This document shows, piece after piece, positions 51,005 to 61,000 of a DNA stretch of 64,000 bases. The first letter of the stretch is position 1. Every line of letters begins with the position of its first letter. Made by a program: the position numbers and the translations under genes. Source of the DNA: DTU013 sp964512095 (GTDB taxonomy: Bacteria; Bacillota; Clostridia; Acetivibrionales; DTU013); the NCBI GenBank assembly GCA_964512095.1, contig CAZEIH010000003.1, forward strand, positions 55,031 to 119,030. The letters are read 5' to 3'. The notes under the pieces were generated by a model. It did no database searches. It worked only from the letters and a program-made list of their open reading frames with translations, and had not been told where the DNA came from.

Positions 51005-51191
51005 TTTAGTTTAATGATGTTAGTTTCGCACAGCTGCTGCCTATCACAATATCTTTCCGTGCCACCACTTTAGTTTTTAGTGATACTAATTTCACACCAC
51101 AGTATGCTATATCATTTTAAGTCGTAGTACTTTGGTTTAGTGGAATTAAACTCACTACATTTAGTTTAATACCATTAAACCAAAGTGTCAA
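51005..51191 (-). promoter_or_regulatory. BlaI-type promoter and operator array
   Basis: On the minus strand TTGACA (51186-51191) and TAAACT (51163-51168) are 17 bases apart. A near-perfect inverted repeat of 22 bp with two mismatches (51130-51185) covers the promoter. Similar TTTAGTTT(T) blocks recur at 51005, 51069, 51131 and 51161, each with a GTTA/ATTAA core. Confidence 0.7.
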
Positions 51192-51232
51192 CATTTTTTC
51201 CTATATTATTTACTTGGTTTTTGTCTCTTTAC

Positions 51233-51308
51233 GGTCTGTTTACGCCATATACACTTGCATATCATGGCCATAAACCATTGTTATCTTTGCATGGTCTGTT
51301 TACGCCAT
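51233..51308. repeat. Direct repeat of GGTCTGTTTACGCCAT
   Basis: The 16-base block occurs at 51233-51248 and 51293-51308, exactly 60 bases apart, with further similarity upstream (TCTTTAC / TCTTTGCAT). Function unknown. Confidence 0.7.
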
Positions 51309-51372
51309 TCTGAACTGCTTCCTTCTGCTGTCATTGCCACATAATATCCTTACACCAATAGAGTGGATGCAT

Positions 51373-51404
51373 AAAAAAACCCCCCCAGAATAGATCTGAG
51401 GGGA
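51373..51404 (-). terminator. Intrinsic terminator after the zinc-ribbon protein gene
   Basis: On the minus strand CCCCTCAG and CTGGGGGG form a stem around ATCTATT, followed by seven U residues. Confidence 0.85.
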
Positions 51405-51436
51405 TTTCCTTTATCATATTAAAACATCTGCCTAAA

Positions 51437-53185
51437 TTACATACCAAGTAGCCATCTAATATCTTCTGTTATCATCTCATAATTTGATTCAATCTCTTCC
51501 ATGATATCCTCTAGCTCTTCTTCATCCGCATTAGCTAAGTCAATAGCCTTCTTCTTATTGAAGTTTAGATTTGATTTATCCTTCAACTCTTTAACTCTTA
51601 TATCCAGGCTGATAAACTCATCATTGTCTTGTAAGAGGCGTAGATTTAGCTTTTCGCCATCTTTACTGTTGTCATTATTTTCGACTGTAAGAATGCCCTC
51701 AAACAAATTATTACTTTGATCTATCTTTACTCTGTATGTGCCATAATCCAAACCGATACTATTTTTCCCTTCACCTTTTCTTGAATAGGTAAATTCCACG
51801 GATTCATCATCCTCTAAGGCTAAAAAGCCTTTGCCCTTTTCACCATCATATACATATATTGTGAATGGACCGTCGTCACTATACCTTGATTCAGCGAAGT
51901 TAAGTTCGTTTATTCTATTGCCATCCTTTTCATCAGTATAGCTAGAAAATGTGATCCTTGCATCATCAATGTTTATTTCTCTGCTTACAATGTTGTTTTT
52001 GCTGTCTGCAACCACCTTTATTGTCATCAAAACTTCTTTGCTTTCCAGGTCAAATTCGTACTCCAAATCTTCCCGTATTCGCTCCAATTCCTCTTTTATC
52101 TCAGTAATATCTTCCTTGGTGACTTCGATATTAATATCATTAATATCATCAATATCGAATCCATATCGATACTCAGTAATGAGGTCGCCAGTCTTTGCAT
52201 ATTTATAGATTAGTTCAATTAATTTGTCATCCTTTATAGCTTCCTCCAGAACCTTGTCGAGTATGTTATACATATCACCTTGGGTAATCTTTATTTGAAT
52301 TAGCCTGGCATTCTCCAATTCCATAGCACGCTTTCTTGTACCATTTTTCCATGTATATATACCTGTAATACCATCAGCCCCCGATACTTCGATGCTGTCA
52401 GAAGAAATGCTCTTCATTGCAATCTTGGCATATTTCGCCAATGCCTTATCGAGATATTTTGTGTCCCCATCCAACTCTTTTTTGAACTCATCAAGTGACT
52501 TTTGGTTTATGCTTGTTTCATCAGGAATCTCCTGCCCCCTCCTGCCATACATAAGCTCCTGTAGTTTATCGATTTTGCAGCTAAAATTATCATCATATAA
52601 GAGGGGTAATCCAAGGCCTACTGTATCCTTATCCTTGTAGATCTTTGCATCCAGCAGGGCACTACCCTCGTAATTAAGGCTGATATAGCCTTGGGTTTTA
52701 TTCTTGCTATAATCAACCTGTGCTCTTAAGCTCATGTCCTCCAAATTAACACTAGAGGGCACATCTTCATCACTGCCAAGACTTTTGATAGTGAATTCAA
52801 TATCCTTGCTGCCAGATTCTATCTCTGTTGCTTTGATAGCATCCTTATACAGCTTGTTAAATGATACTAGTGTGTTTTTGGTTTCTAGATAGCTGTAATA
52901 TGATTTACCAGGCATAATCCTCCACATATTGGCAAGAACAATAACTCCGGCAAGAATAAAAACTACTACAACCCCTGCAATCATTACAAGCATCTTAAGG
53001 TTTTTCTTGCCTTTTATCTTACCACTCCCCACATTGTTTACAACACCAGCATTAGGAGATGCTTGTGGAGATGCTTGTGGAGATGCGCCAGGCGCTTGCA
53101 CTCCCGTCTGAGATATTCCCGTCCCGCAACTATTGCAAAATTTTGCATCGTCAGGGACATAATTACCACAATTTGGACAATACAT
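51437..53185 (-). CDS. Zinc-ribbon membrane-anchored protein, function unknown
   Basis: The 582-residue protein starts with a four-cysteine zinc ribbon (YCPNCGNYVPDDAKFCNSCG), a short ASPQ-repeat linker (ASPQASPQASPNAG), one membrane span (MLVMIAGVVVVFILAGVIVL) and an about 480-residue beta-rich external domain with long charged segments. It matches the layout of clostridial proteins grouped as DUF6583-like, none with known function. The cytoplasmic ribbon and external domain suggest signalling or tethering. AGGAGG precedes the ATG; a good terminator ends it. Confidence 0.8.
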   Translation of the reverse strand: MYCPNCGNYVPDDAKFCNSCGTGISQTGVQAPGASPQASPQASPNAGVVNNVGSGKIKGKKNLKMLVMIAGVVVVFILAGVIVLANMWRIMPGKSYYSYLETKNTLVSFNKLYKDAIKATEIESGSKDIEFTIKSLGSDEDVPSSVNLEDMSLRAQVDYSKNKTQGYISLNYEGSALLDAKIYKDKDTVGLGLPLLYDDNFSCKIDKLQELMYGRRGQEIPDETSINQKSLDEFKKELDGDTKYLDKALAKYAKIAMKSISSDSIEVSGADGITGIYTWKNGTRKRAMELENARLIQIKITQGDMYNILDKVLEEAIKDDKLIELIYKYAKTGDLITEYRYGFDIDDINDINIEVTKEDITEIKEELERIREDLEYEFDLESKEVLMTIKVVADSKNNIVSREINIDDARITFSSYTDEKDGNRINELNFAESRYSDDGPFTIYVYDGEKGKGFLALEDDESVEFTYSRKGEGKNSIGLDYGTYRVKIDQSNNLFEGILTVENNDNSKDGEKLNLRLLQDNDEFISLDIRVKELKDKSNLNFNKKKAIDLANADEEELEDIMEEIESNYEMITEDIRWLLGM

Positions 53186-53391
53186 AAAAGACCTCCTGTT
53201 ATATTATTCCGTTTCCTTTTGATTGATTTATATGACCATCCATGCTGTCAAAGCTACATAATATAAACATTATATAGCATATAGAAAAGCTTTATCAAGT
53301 AGGATTATGTAAATCTAGTGTATGGTGGAGAAAACAGCCTGAATAAAGAGCTTGAGGCCTAAATTCTGATAAGTCTCTTGAGTCTTTAAAA

Positions 53392-56187
53392 TCATGGTAG
53401 CATAAATAATATATCATATTCCTTGAATATCTCTATATACGAATTTTTCATATCCTGCACGTCTGCCAGAAAATCTGCGGTTGCAGTTTCACTGTCCTTT
53501 TCTCCTTTGGCGCAGGCCCTTGTTTCATAAATCCATGAGTTGAGAATACTCGCTTGATATCCTTGATAAGCTTGTTTTCCGCTTGGTTTGTTTAGAATTT
53601 CACATATAACAGGGTTTATATTTTGCCCCCCCAAAAAGTCTACTGTGCAATCCGTTTTCTTCAGCACTTCACCGGATACAACAGCCCTTTTCCCACCACT
53701 AATTCTATACCGCTCACTGTTCTTGTCAAAGAGAGTATCATTTACAAGTGAGTGCTGTAGTCCTTCTTCTGAGCTATCCAGGGTTAACCACTTGATAAGA
53801 GGCCCTAGTGTGTCTTTATTAGGTGAGCTCTTATTGACTATAATCCCTGTATTAAAAGCTGTTCTCGTTTTAAACGGCGGCATGCATATTGCCCAATCGC
53901 CATGGGTATCCTCTAAATAGTAGTCATGATCCGAAAGAGTACTAATATATTCATATGGCAAGACAAGTCCGAAAACTGGCTTGTCACCTTTCCCGTTCAG
54001 AGCAACACTCCACTCCTCTGACCAATGGTCCAAATCCTTTGTGTAGCCATTGTCAAACATACGCTTTGAAATATCCATAAATTCTTTCCACATTGGATTT
54101 ATTTCATAAATTGCGTCTGATTCGGTAGTTGAAATGAAAAATCCGTTACTTCCTTTATTTTCATCAAACATGTTGCCAGTATCCAACATCCATGATATAT
54201 CACAAATTCCTGGTACTATATAGCAGTCTTGCTCCTTCAGAGTTTGAGCCGCTTCTAGAAAATTGTCCCATTTTTCAGTGCCAGCACCTATGATCTTGGC
54301 TATCTCGTTAGGATTATCTGTACCCCATACTTGCCTTGCAATAGATCGCCTATACATAAATACATTAGCGCCGGTCATATATGGAAGAGCAATAATTTCT
54401 CCGTCAGGATTAGTTCCCTCGTCAATTATATGTTGTGGAATTTCTGCTTTCTCTAATTCAGAGTCCACATTTATTCCAAGCTCTTTATAGGTCAATGCAT
54501 GTTTTGAATAATCACCCTTGATTAATTCGTGAGAATATGCGTCAGGAACACAGTAAATGTCCACAACATCCCCACTGTCACTTTGTATGTTCTTATTAAT
54601 AAGGGATAATGTGCAAAAGTCGTCTATCAGTGCAGCATGATGCCAATTAACCTTATAATTGAACTCCGGATGTTTTTCTATATATACTTGAATATAATAC
54701 ATGAGTTCCATATCATAAGAATATAGATTCAATTCTCTGGTACCAACAAGAGATTGGAGTCTACCTTGTGGCAATAATCCTTGCTTTTTGTATTGCTCAT
54801 CAGAACTGCTTAGTTTTAGTGCATTATAATCTGCAATTGCAGCCTGCTTGTCCTTCTCTCCTCGGAGATACATTTCAGTCTCTGAAAACCAATGGAAAAA
54901 CAAGCCAAGGCCTGTGCCATTATGCCTGCTTGTTGGTATTTGTAAAGCCTCATATACCACTGTGTTTAGATTTTGCCCATTCAAAAGTGGAATAGAGTTA
55001 TCAGTATTTTTAAGCACCTTCCCTGAGACAACAGTTCTCTTTCCTCCATACAATGTGCCATTTGCTAAGCACTGCTGAAGTCCAGTTTCCGTATGATCCA
55101 GTGTTATCCATTCTATAAGAGGCCCCAACGCATCCTTATTTGCTGAGTTCTTGTTGACAAGGATGCCCGTATAGTAGTCAGTTTCATTAAACCCTGTATA
55201 AAAGCCCGTATCAACGTTGATAGGCGGCAGACATACTGCCCAGTCACCAACAGTACTATTTAGCCAATTTGAAAGGTCTTCAATATTGTAGTCCTCTATG
55301 AAAAGGCCAAAGACAGGCTCACCTGTTTTACCCTCCAGATCTTCGAACCACTCCTCAGTCCACTTCAGACTCCCTTTTATATAACCATTTTCAAGCATTT
55401 GCTTAGAAATATCCATGTATTCTTCCCACTTCGAATCTATACCATCACTTTCTTCTGAAAGCAGTTTGGGGGAAATATCAGTTTCAACTAATCCGGAAAG
55501 CTCACGATAATCAGCTAGTATATAGCTGTTATGTTCCTTCAGTTCTTCTGCCGCCTCCATAAATCTATCCCAATTACCTGTGCCGGCACCAATGACTTCC
55601 GCAATCTTGTCCGGTTCGTCTGTTCCCCAAACCTTCTTGGCTATAGAGCGGCGATACATAAAAAGATTGATGTTCTTTTTGTAAGGAAGCGCAATCAATT
55701 CTCCGTCCGGATTGCTTCCGGCATCAATAATATTCTGTGGAATCTCAGCCTTCTTCAAAGCAGTGTCCACGTCGATGCCAAGCTCCTTATATGTGCTTGC
55801 ATAACCGGCATAGCCACCCTTTATATACCATTGGCCAAATGAAGCTGGGACACAATATAGATCCACCTTGTCATCGTCACCGTTTTGCAAGCCATGATTC
55901 AAGTCATAGAGAAAGTTATGATCGTTTTCACGGCAGACTACTTCATAATTGAACTCAGGATGCTTTTCAGTATATTGCTCAATTATTGATTTAAGCTCCT
56001 TATCGAAGGTATAAACAATTATTTGCTTCTTCTGGGTAACAAGCTCCTGACCATCCTCCTCCGCCAATGTACCCTGCCCCCCACTAGTCTGCCATGTGCC
56101 ATTGGAAAACGGCTTGAAAACCAGCACCCCTACAGCTAAGGTAACAACAAGAATACATGCAGCTACGATAAAAACGCTCTTTTTCAT
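53392..56187 (-). CDS. Membrane-anchored protein with two tandem solute-binding domains
   Basis: The 931-residue protein has an N-terminal span (SVFIVAACILVVTLAVGVLVF), then two complete copies of an extracellular solute-binding (family 1-like) domain: about 50-475 (IIVYTFDKELKSIIEQY, DLYCVPASFGQWYIKGGYAG, GELIALPYKKNINLFMYRRS, PLIEWITLDHTETGL) and about 480-931 (ELNLYSYDMELMYYIQVYIE, DIYCVPDAYSHELIKGDYS, GEIIALPYMTGANVFMYRRS, PLIKWLTLDSSEEGL). Both are clear paralogs of the SBP domain in the protein at 24773-26767. No permease or ATPase gene is near, and the domains are anchored, so they may sense rather than transport. ATG 56187 was preferred to a GTG at 56196. Confidence 0.85.
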   Translation of the reverse strand: MKKSVFIVAACILVVTLAVGVLVFKPFSNGTWQTSGGQGTLAEEDGQELVTQKKQIIVYTFDKELKSIIEQYTEKHPEFNYEVVCRENDHNFLYDLNHGLQNGDDDKVDLYCVPASFGQWYIKGGYAGYASTYKELGIDVDTALKKAEIPQNIIDAGSNPDGELIALPYKKNINLFMYRRSIAKKVWGTDEPDKIAEVIGAGTGNWDRFMEAAEELKEHNSYILADYRELSGLVETDISPKLLSEESDGIDSKWEEYMDISKQMLENGYIKGSLKWTEEWFEDLEGKTGEPVFGLFIEDYNIEDLSNWLNSTVGDWAVCLPPINVDTGFYTGFNETDYYTGILVNKNSANKDALGPLIEWITLDHTETGLQQCLANGTLYGGKRTVVSGKVLKNTDNSIPLLNGQNLNTVVYEALQIPTSRHNGTGLGLFFHWFSETEMYLRGEKDKQAAIADYNALKLSSSDEQYKKQGLLPQGRLQSLVGTRELNLYSYDMELMYYIQVYIEKHPEFNYKVNWHHAALIDDFCTLSLINKNIQSDSGDVVDIYCVPDAYSHELIKGDYSKHALTYKELGINVDSELEKAEIPQHIIDEGTNPDGEIIALPYMTGANVFMYRRSIARQVWGTDNPNEIAKIIGAGTEKWDNFLEAAQTLKEQDCYIVPGICDISWMLDTGNMFDENKGSNGFFISTTESDAIYEINPMWKEFMDISKRMFDNGYTKDLDHWSEEWSVALNGKGDKPVFGLVLPYEYISTLSDHDYYLEDTHGDWAICMPPFKTRTAFNTGIIVNKSSPNKDTLGPLIKWLTLDSSEEGLQHSLVNDTLFDKNSERYRISGGKRAVVSGEVLKKTDCTVDFLGGQNINPVICEILNKPSGKQAYQGYQASILNSWIYETRACAKGEKDSETATADFLADVQDMKNSYIEIFKEYDILFMLP

Positions 56188-56196
56188 CCTATACAC

Positions 56197-56868
56197 TACC
56201 TTTACTTAACATGTTTTTTATACATATACTACCAAAGTCCAGTTTCAATACGCTTTCAGGGGACACTATTGTTATCTGGTATTTTGTTATCGTTGTGAAT
56301 CATCTTTACCGCTGTAGGCCGTATCCTCGGTCACATCGCTGCGGTGGTCGTCTACCGGAATCCATATTCTGCGGGTATTTACCACTTCCGAAAGCAGTTC
56401 CACTCTCTCCCGAAGGGCAAAGCACAGTGCGTCACACCGAGCAGAATCTATAAACACAGACACCCACATCAACTCCCGTAACTCATCGTCAATATCATAA
56501 AGGGAGTTTAGGTTTAACCAGTCAAAGGAACTTACCAGCTTAATTTGCTCCTCATGGTTATTCTTAAAAGGTTTGCAGGATATTTTTGCTTTCGACCCAA
56601 TCATAGAAATGTAGTATATATCGTTTCATACCATCTGCCATTTCATTGTCTCCTGTTCTTAACTTGAAATTATACCAAATAACGTCGTACTTTTCAACGT
56701 AGTAATTATGAGCTTTGTAGGACGATTATCGTTCTAATTCTTCCGGTTCCGACATTTCCGACATGCTTTCCAATGTAGCTATATACATCCAAAAGGCCTT
56801 TTTCAAATTTTCCTCCTATTCTACAATCAGTGCATCCACATATATGACCACATCATTCACTGTCAGGA
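56197..56868. other. Spacer with one unassigned minus-strand frame
   Basis: A 105-codon minus frame at 56287-56604 reads EEQIKLVSSFDWLNLNSLY and YDIDDELRELMWVSVFIDSA and has Cys and His residues, but no ribosome site and no family that I recognise. It could be a piece of the same mobile elements that follow. Confidence 0.35.
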
Positions 56869-56922
56869 ATGTATGGACATCTTCATCATGAATTGTTACG
56901 TAAAATGGAACAGTCTGTCGCA

Positions 56923-57033
56923 TTAAGTTACCCCTTTTGCTGTGTTGAAATCCGTTTGCTTGTCTTTTGGAAGGGTTTTCAGAGCATCAAAAAGTTTTCT
57001 CCGCAGGTGAGCCCAGCAACCGAAGGATTCTTT
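56923..57033 (-). mobile_element. IS66-family transposase fragment
   Basis: The minus strand reads ESFGCWAHLRRKLFDALKTL and PKDKQTDFNTAKGVT before a TAA stop. The block GCWAHLRRKLFDALKTLPK is characteristic of IS66-family transposases. Upstream sequence is out of frame and the rest is lost. Confidence 0.75.
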
Positions 57034-57216
57034 ATGGACTGTCCAGCTATTGTACCTAGCGCCTACTGTATTTTCTCAGCTTCCGCATTGATAATATGAG
57101 CCAGTCCTAATTCTTCAAATGCAATTGAAGCCAGCAGTAAATCAATTGCATTATCTCTTGTGGGGCAGATACCCGGATTTATATTTGAAGGTAATTTGGG
57201 ATATGACATCTCTATC

Positions 57217-57648
57217 TCAACCTTTCTTCACACTCTGCATGAAAAGACTTCTTCGAGAGTTTTTCTGGATCAATGAAATCAGCTTGATCCTGTTGGCCTT
57301 GAGTATATGCGCAGGTGTAGGATACTCTTCCAAGACAGCAATAGCAGCCTCGGAGAATATATTAGAGAAAACGTCCGTGTAATTAAGTATGAGTTGGTCA
57401 ACTATACCCGCAAGCCCATTTTTGTAAGCGGTAAGCTCATCGTCCGGTTTGTAGTACTGGCGGCATAGGCTCCTAAGGCACTCAATATCCTCACTGGGGA
57501 TGTTGGTAGCCCTAAGTTCCTGAAATCTATAGAGTAGGGCAATTTTTCGGGTATCCCCCTTACCATTTTTCACTTTCCTGATTCCGATATTTTTGAAAGA
57601 ATCAGTTTGGATGGGGTCTTTTACGATTTTACCAACTAGGGTCATCAT
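57217..57648 (-). mobile_element. IS110-family transposase fragment
   Basis: A 143-codon frame carries PIQTDSFKNIGIRKVKNG, the ALLYRFQELRATNIPS stretch and VDQLILNYTDVFSNIFSEAA then LEEYPTPAHILKANRIKLISLI, which is the end of the DEDD domain and the linker of IS110-family proteins. The N-terminal DEDD start and the C-terminal half with the catalytic serine are missing, so the element is dead. Confidence 0.75.
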
Positions 57649-57649
57649 C

Positions 57650-57880
57650 TACCTGCCTAATCTACTTGCACAGGTTACGGTTGCCCTTTTGGACTTCACT
57701 GCTTTTAGCCAGCTTATCCGCCATACAAGCCTTGGTATTAGTTTCCTGTTCGTCAGGCTACGATTTCGCTATTGCTTCTTCCCTCCCACACCTCACGATG
57801 TGAAACTTGCAAGTCGCTATGGGGTTCGTCGGCAACTACGCCCCTTGTGGACGATCACCACAGATTGACGGCGTGCCCGT
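57650..57880 (-). mobile_element. Structured non-coding block next to the IS110 fragment
   Basis: The minus strand reads GTAGTTGCCGACGAACCCCA, CATAGCGACTTGCAAGTTTC, ACATCGTGAGGTGTGGG and AATAGCGAAATCGTAGCCTG, dense with short complementary motifs and without reading frames. It looks like the non-coding part of a mobile element, perhaps a group II intron 5' region. I cannot fix its identity. Confidence 0.35.
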
Positions 57881-57892
57881 CATACCAGAAAA

Positions 57893-57921
57893 AAGCCGCA
57901 GAGTTCCATCTGCGGCCTTTT
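57893..57921. terminator. Bidirectional intrinsic terminator
   Basis: GCCGCAGA and TCTGCGGC flank a six-base loop. On the minus strand a run of six U residues follows, so it ends the giant surface-protein gene; on the plus strand four T residues follow. Confidence 0.85.
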
Positions 57922-58014
57922 ATCCCATTTCTATCTGGCATATCATATAAGCTTCATATCAATGTCTTTGATAATAAAATACCGTCTGCCATGCCTTCGT
58001 TTAGAAAATCACTG

Positions 58015-61000
58015 CTAATTCTCATATGCCCCGATGTCCCACTCATTGCCCCTGGGAGCACCGGTGATATCATAATCAAATATATGGCTTAAGTCGATTC
58101 CCTTGCCGATTGCCGGCGAACCAACCTTCAGCCGGTAATCAGAGGTGAGCAACGGATCAGGATTCCCTATTATGTTCTTATTGCATCCGGTCGCCGCTGT
58201 CCATTCCTCGTTTGTCATATAATAAATCTTCTTCTCTTTTTCCTCTGTGACAATGCATGTACCATGCTCACCGGCAAAAATAATATTGTTGTCGAATTTT
58301 ATGTGAGCATCGCTGTCTATCGAGCCGATAGTACAATTTTTAGAGTTTATCATTAAAGCCGGGCCAGTAGATTTTAGCCGATGACAATTTATTATGAGGT
58401 TATTATAGATATTAATGTTGCTTACATTTTCGCCCGGTATGTTGTCTCCGGTAACAACGGAGAGTCCATGGAAAGGAGTACCGATAATCGTATTATTTGC
58501 GATGTAAACATCGGATATGCCGCTGACATTGCCATTGCCCTTGGTAAATTCGATACCCCTGATATAGTTGCGCTCCTGAGGCGGAGCATCATGGTAGATC
58601 AGGTTATTGTAGACCAGGATATGGGACTCTGGCTCACCAACACTATTTCTGAAGGAACACAGGATATAAGCGTTGGAAACTTTATCGGGATTGTAAAAAT
58701 CATAGAGCGTATTATTCCATATCCGCTGATATCCTCCAGCTGTCTGTATCCCGTCAGGATGGCCATCGCCGCCGTTTGTGACCAATGTATGGAATATGTT
58801 GTTGTAGATGTCTACTCCTTGTGAATCCCCGGTTTCAACACCATCATCATTAATATTGTATATTTCATTATCATGTATCAAAAAACGTCCGTATTCCTTC
58901 TTCCCTCTTCCGGCGGCCAGAGTAATCTGATCCTGGTAATTATCATGGATTTTACAGAAGGCGATCTCAACCACCGGGCTTTCGTTTACCTTGGAACTGA
59001 AATTGGTATAAATACCATCATCCATATAAGGCGTGACAAGCTCATCGGGCTTGCCATTAGCATAACCATCACCATTATTATCGATTTCCAGGCCGAATAT
59101 CTGGATATGGTGGCTAAGACCATTGAGATACACCCCGGCATCGGAGCAGCCGGTTATGCGGATGCGCGGCTCCTCTCCTTTTGCAGCACCGATCACACTG
59201 ATATGATTTTTTCCGCTGATATTTATTCCATGGCCATTATTCTCTGGATTGTGTCCGTTATCATAGCTGATAATAACTGTACCGTTATGACCTTTATCTT
59301 CACCGGGGACAATAGTGATGGGTTTATCCTCCTCGCCTGATGCCCCGACCTTTAATTGTTCATAATATGTCTTTGAATTGGTGCCTCCGGATATGGCAAT
59401 CTGGTCGCCCGGGGCGATCTTTCCCCAGTTGATATCAACAAAGCTCTTCCAGGCGTCGCTCCAGGAAGTGCCATCGTTTTTGCCAGCTGCAGCATTGTCG
59501 ACATACCATGTCCTGTCCTCGTTCTTTGCACCACTGTCCGCCAGTGGTCCTGACGTTCTCAGCGGGTGAGGATATGTGTAGGGAGTATAGTATTCAACCC
59601 AAGTGTTAGGTGCCGTACATTTGTACAACGTTCCGGCAATAGGTGTTTTGGGATGAGCACCTACATTATCGGGAGATACTTCCGAACAATCCTGATCCGT
59701 CGCCCAATAGGCCACACCTGGTATACAGGTTGCGGGACGGTCAGCAAGATGCCCGCAACCCACACCGGTTTCTCCGGTAAAACTTTCGGAGTGGATCCAA
59801 TAGCTTTCGTTTTCCGCAATAGGTGTCACTATTCCCAAATTGATCCATGTATATTCTCCATCCTGAATGGTTTCACCAGACTGCTTCGAATTCCAGTCAG
59901 GCTCCGTCGATCCAGTCAGATATGGCACGGAACCTTTCCGTGTTCTGACCTTCCAGCAATGCCCTCGCGAGTCATTCGCGGGAATCATATAATATATTGA
60001 GGATGCATAATCAAAATTGGGCTGCCATGCTTCCGCAGGTTTATTCCCAATGTTGATATCTGATTCTACTGAAACCAGCTTAGAATCGGTATTGCGGTTA
60101 TTCCAGAAGTAGCTGTTATTGATGCGCTGAGGCGTTCCATCGATGGGGTTCAATACTGGAGGTGAAATTTCATCCGGCCATTCCTCACGGACGCTGATCT
60201 TAACGGATCTGGTTGTTTCGATCCTATTGAAAAAGGCCAACGCCTTGCCCCCGCGTAGCCCCAGTAAAGGCTGCGGAATGAAGTCCCCACCCTTGCTCCT
60301 GACAAGGTTTCCGTAAATCTCAACACCCATTGTTGTGTAAACACCGTCGAGTTGATTTCCATGGGCATCGAACATGGGAAATACATTCTTTGTCAGATTG
60401 TATGTATTATATCGATTGCAGTATCTCCCTCCGTGCCCGCCGCTGTCCAATACGGAACTACTGGTGAAGACGTTGTCCTCATAATAAAGGTTGTCCGTGG
60501 TCCCATATTGAAACGCCCCGTTTTCCCAGGATCGTTTGTTCAGGCCCATGTTATCGATATGGACATCACCGCTGAACTCATTATTGTCCACGACCCCGTA
60601 AACAGTTCCGCTAAAAATAAAAGGCGCCCGGTTGTTGCCTGTATGTTCCTGTGTGCAATCGATAAACCGGTTATGATCGATCCGGATGGTAATCGGTACA
60701 ATATCCTGATTGCTGACCCTGAGGGACAGGGCTGCGTCGTCGGCATCGAATGTAAATCCCGATAAGCGAAACAGTGGGTCTTCACTTGGAGAAGACGGTT
60801 CATACTGGATAATATATTGATCGATTCCCATCCCGCCATTTATAATGGTATTCTCTGCTCCCGCTTTACTCTTAAGAGTAATACCACTGGTGATCAACAA
60901 TGTCTGATCCCATGTCGCCGTACCCTCCGGCACCAGGATCGTATCGCCCGAATTAGCCTTGGATACTGCTTCGCTTACATCCTCATACTTGCAGCTTGCA

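Noticed and set aside
57650..57880. IS110 bridge RNA
   Set aside because: The flanking IS110 coding piece is missing its N-terminus, so this block is not in the normal position of a left-end bridge RNA; the sequence itself could not be matched.
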